From: Pseudomonas khorasanensis
Lineage (GTDB): Bacteria; Pseudomonadota; Gammaproteobacteria; Pseudomonadales; Pseudomonadaceae
Direction: 5' to 3'
Assembly (NCBI RefSeq): GCF_014268505.2
Contig: NZ_JABWQP020000017.1
Coordinates: forward strand, 1 to 64,000
Length of the DNA stretch: 64,000 bases
Part shown: piece after piece, positions 62,676 through 64,000 of the stretch
How the letters are laid out: every line of letters starts with the position of its first letter
How positions within the stretch are numbered: position 1 is the first letter of the stretch
Translations under genes and position numbers: made by a program
The notes under the pieces: generated by a model
What the model saw: the letters and a program-made list of their open reading frames with translations, nothing else
The model's database searches: none
Told to the model about the DNA's origin: nothing

Positions 62676-63470
62676 ATGCGTGTAGCCCTTTACCAATGTC
62701 CGCCGCTACCACTGGACCCCGCCGCCAACCTTCACCGCCTGCATCAAGTGGCGATGGAGGCCAGGGGCGCCGATCTGTTGGTGCTGCCGGAAATGTACAT
62801 GACCGGCTACAACATTGGCGCCGAGGCCGTCAGCACTCTGGCTGAGGTGTATAACGGCGAATGGGCGCAGCAGATCGGCCGGATCGCCAAAGCGGCCGGC
62901 CTGGCGATTGTGTACGGTTACCCCGAGCGCACCGCCGAAGGCGATATCTTCAACGCGGTGCAGTTGATTGATTGCCACGGCGAGCGCCTGTGCAATTACC
63001 GCAAGACGCATCTCTACGGCGATCTTGATCGCTCGATGTTCAGCCCCGGCGACAATGATTTTCCGCTGGTCGAACTCAACGGCTGGAAGCTCGGATTCCT
63101 CATCTGCTATGACCTGGAGTTCCCAGAGAACGCCCGGCGACTGGCGCTTGCCGGCGCCGAGCTTATCGTGACGCCAACGGCCAATATGGTTTCGTTCGAC
63201 TTCGTGGCCGACGTCATGGTCCGCTCGCGCGCCTTCGAAAACCAGTGCTACGTGGCCTACGCCAATTACTGCGGCCATGAACGCGACATTCACTATTGCG
63301 GCCAAAGCAGCCTGGCAGCGCCGGACGGCAGTCGTATCGCTCTGGCCGGACTCGACGAAGCCTTGATCGTGGGCGAACTGGATCGCCAGTTGATGAGCGA
63401 TTCCCGTGAGATCAATCGCTATCTGAATGACCGTCGCCCAGAACTTTACGGCGCGCTCAACCAACGCTAA
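62676..63470 (+). CDS. davA: 5-aminovaleramide amidohydrolase
   Basis: Nitrilase-superfamily amidase that hydrolyses 5-aminovaleramide to 5-aminovalerate, 264 residues. The Glu-Lys-Cys catalytic set is in LVLPEMYMTGYNIG, NYRKTHLYGDLD and FLICYDLEFPENARR. It is the second gene of davBA. 5-aminovalerate is then taken to glutarate by DavT/DavD, which are not in this window. Confidence 0.93.
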   Translation: MRVALYQCPPLPLDPAANLHRLHQVAMEARGADLLVLPEMYMTGYNIGAEAVSTLAEVYNGEWAQQIGRIAKAAGLAIVYGYPERTAEGDIFNAVQLIDCHGERLCNYRKTHLYGDLDRSMFSPGDNDFPLVELNGWKLGFLICYDLEFPENARRLALAGAELIVTPTANMVSFDFVADVMVRSRAFENQCYVAYANYCGHERDIHYCGQSSLAAPDGSRIALAGLDEALIVGELDRQLMSDSREINRYLNDRRPELYGALNQR

Positions 63471-63478
63471 TCCGCTAG

Positions 63479-63511
63479 CATGGGCACCTCACTGTTCTGG
63501 AAGTGCCCATG
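63479..63511 (+). promoter_or_regulatory. Inverted repeat over the pqqF start codon
   Basis: CATGGGCAC (63479-63487) and GTGCCCATG (63503-63511) are perfect 9-bp inverted repeats with a 15-nt loop. The right arm contains the pqqF ATG, and the GGAA of the presumed ribosome site lies in the loop. It can be a translation-blocking hairpin, an operator or the davBA terminator. Confidence 0.55.
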
Positions 63512-64000
63512 CCTGCGCCGACCCATCCCCACCCTTATTCTGAAACCCTGGCCAACGGCTTGCGGGTGACCCTGCGCCACGCACCCGGTTTGAAGCGCAG
63601 TGCAGCCGCGTTGCGAGTGGCTGCCGGCAGTCATGACGTACCGCTGGCATGGCCGGGGCTGGCGCACTTCCTTGAGCATTTGCTGTTCCTCGGCACCGAA
63701 CGCTTTCCCGGGAACGAAGGGCTGATGGCCTACGTGCAAGGTCATGGCGGGCAGGTGAATGCCAGCACTCGCGAACGCACCACGGATTTTTTCTTCGAGT
63801 TGCCAGTGCCATCGTTCAACGCAGGGCTTGAGCGTCTGTCAGACATGCTCGCCCAACCGCGTATGAATCTGGACGACCAGTTGCGTGAACGGGAAGTTTT
63901 GCAGGCAGAATTCGTCGCTTGGTCGCAAGACTCGTCAGCGCAGCAGCAGTTTGCGCTGTACAAAGGTTTACCGGCAGATCATCCGTTGCGCGGGTTTCAT
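63509..64000 (+). CDS. pqqF: PQQ biosynthesis-associated M16 protease PqqF (5' part, cut by window end)
   Basis: The first 164 codons are open from the ATG at 63509 to the window end with no stop. The protein begins MPAPTHPHPYSETLANGLRV and shows the inverted zinc motif HFLEH at residues 53-57 (in PGLAHFLEHLLFLGTERFPG). RERTTDFFFELP follows. PqqF with PqqG is thought to process the PqqA precursor. Synteny with P. putida (davBA upstream of pqqF) supports the name. The rest of the pqq operon lies outside the window. Confidence 0.92.
   Translation, partial: MPAPTHPHPYSETLANGLRVTLRHAPGLKRSAAALRVAAGSHDVPLAWPGLAHFLEHLLFLGTERFPGNEGLMAYVQGHGGQVNASTRERTTDFFFELPVPSFNAGLERLSDMLAQPRMNLDDQLREREVLQAEFVAWSQDSSAQQQFALYKGLPADHPLRGFH

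Overview
The window is a gene-dense, GC-rich stretch of a Pseudomonas core chromosome, most likely from the P. fluorescens group. Three things point there. The gene order (tyrS-mepM-anmK-erpA-argC, crp/vfr, trpGDC, trpE-gph-rpe, lptD-surA-pdxA-rsmA-apaGH, prkA-yeaH-spoVR, rpsU-dnaG-rpoD, then davBA-pqqF) is the conserved Pseudomonas order. Many proteins match known Pseudomonas products. The intergenic gaps carry the fluorescens-type REP palindrome TGTGGGAGCGAGCCTGCTCG in paired (REPIN) form. I see no prophage, insertion sequence, CRISPR array or rRNA. The assignments come from recalled protein families and synteny, not from database searches.

Layout. 1-13 kb: tyrosyl-tRNA synthetase, a murein endopeptidase, anhydro-MurNAc kinase, an Fe-S carrier, ArgC, HemJ, a nitronate monooxygenase-like protein, a DUF805 protein, an SDR, a HIT protein, Coq7, SpeD, OsmC and the cAMP receptor protein. 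12.6-21.5 kb: a lipoate ligase-like gene, trpCDG, the autotransporter esterase EstA, then trpE-gph-rpe. 21.6-31 kb: an Fe-type alcohol dehydrogenase and the agt locus (ABC importer agtABCD plus two-component system agtRS). 31-42.3 kb: a DUF3530 protein, djlA-murU-amgK (cell-wall sugar recycling) divergent from lptD-surA-pdxA-rsmA-apaG-apaH, then glpE. 42.5-47.5 kb: prkA-yeaH-spoVR. 47.5-51.4 kb: cca, folK, folB, plsY and tsaD. 51.6-60 kb: rpsU, dnaG, rpoD and a large SBP-PAS-GGDEF-EAL protein like RmcA. 60-64 kb: a CAU tRNA, an Lrp regulator, the lysine monooxygenase/amidase pair davB-davA, and the 5' part of pqqF cut by the window edge.

How the genes work together. AnmK, AmgK and MurU belong to the Pseudomonas MurNAc recycling route that bypasses de novo UDP-MurNAc synthesis. 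DavB and DavA convert L-lysine to 5-aminovalerate, and the Agt importer about 35 kb away is of the type associated with 5-aminovalerate/GABA uptake. The two tryptophan loci (trpGDC and trpE) each appear to have an attenuation-type leader. Both leaders encode a peptide ending in ARWRWRA and are followed, exactly 10 nt after the stop, by a GC-rich hairpin. The trpE leader is nested in frame in the 3' end of gph.

I did not find a clearly undescribed multi-gene system. The observations most worth following are the twin trp leaders and the gph/trpL nesting, the hairpin over the pqqF start codon, the doubled TGGCGCCA palindrome upstream of crp, the structured prkA leader, and the REPIN and other palindromic repeat families.
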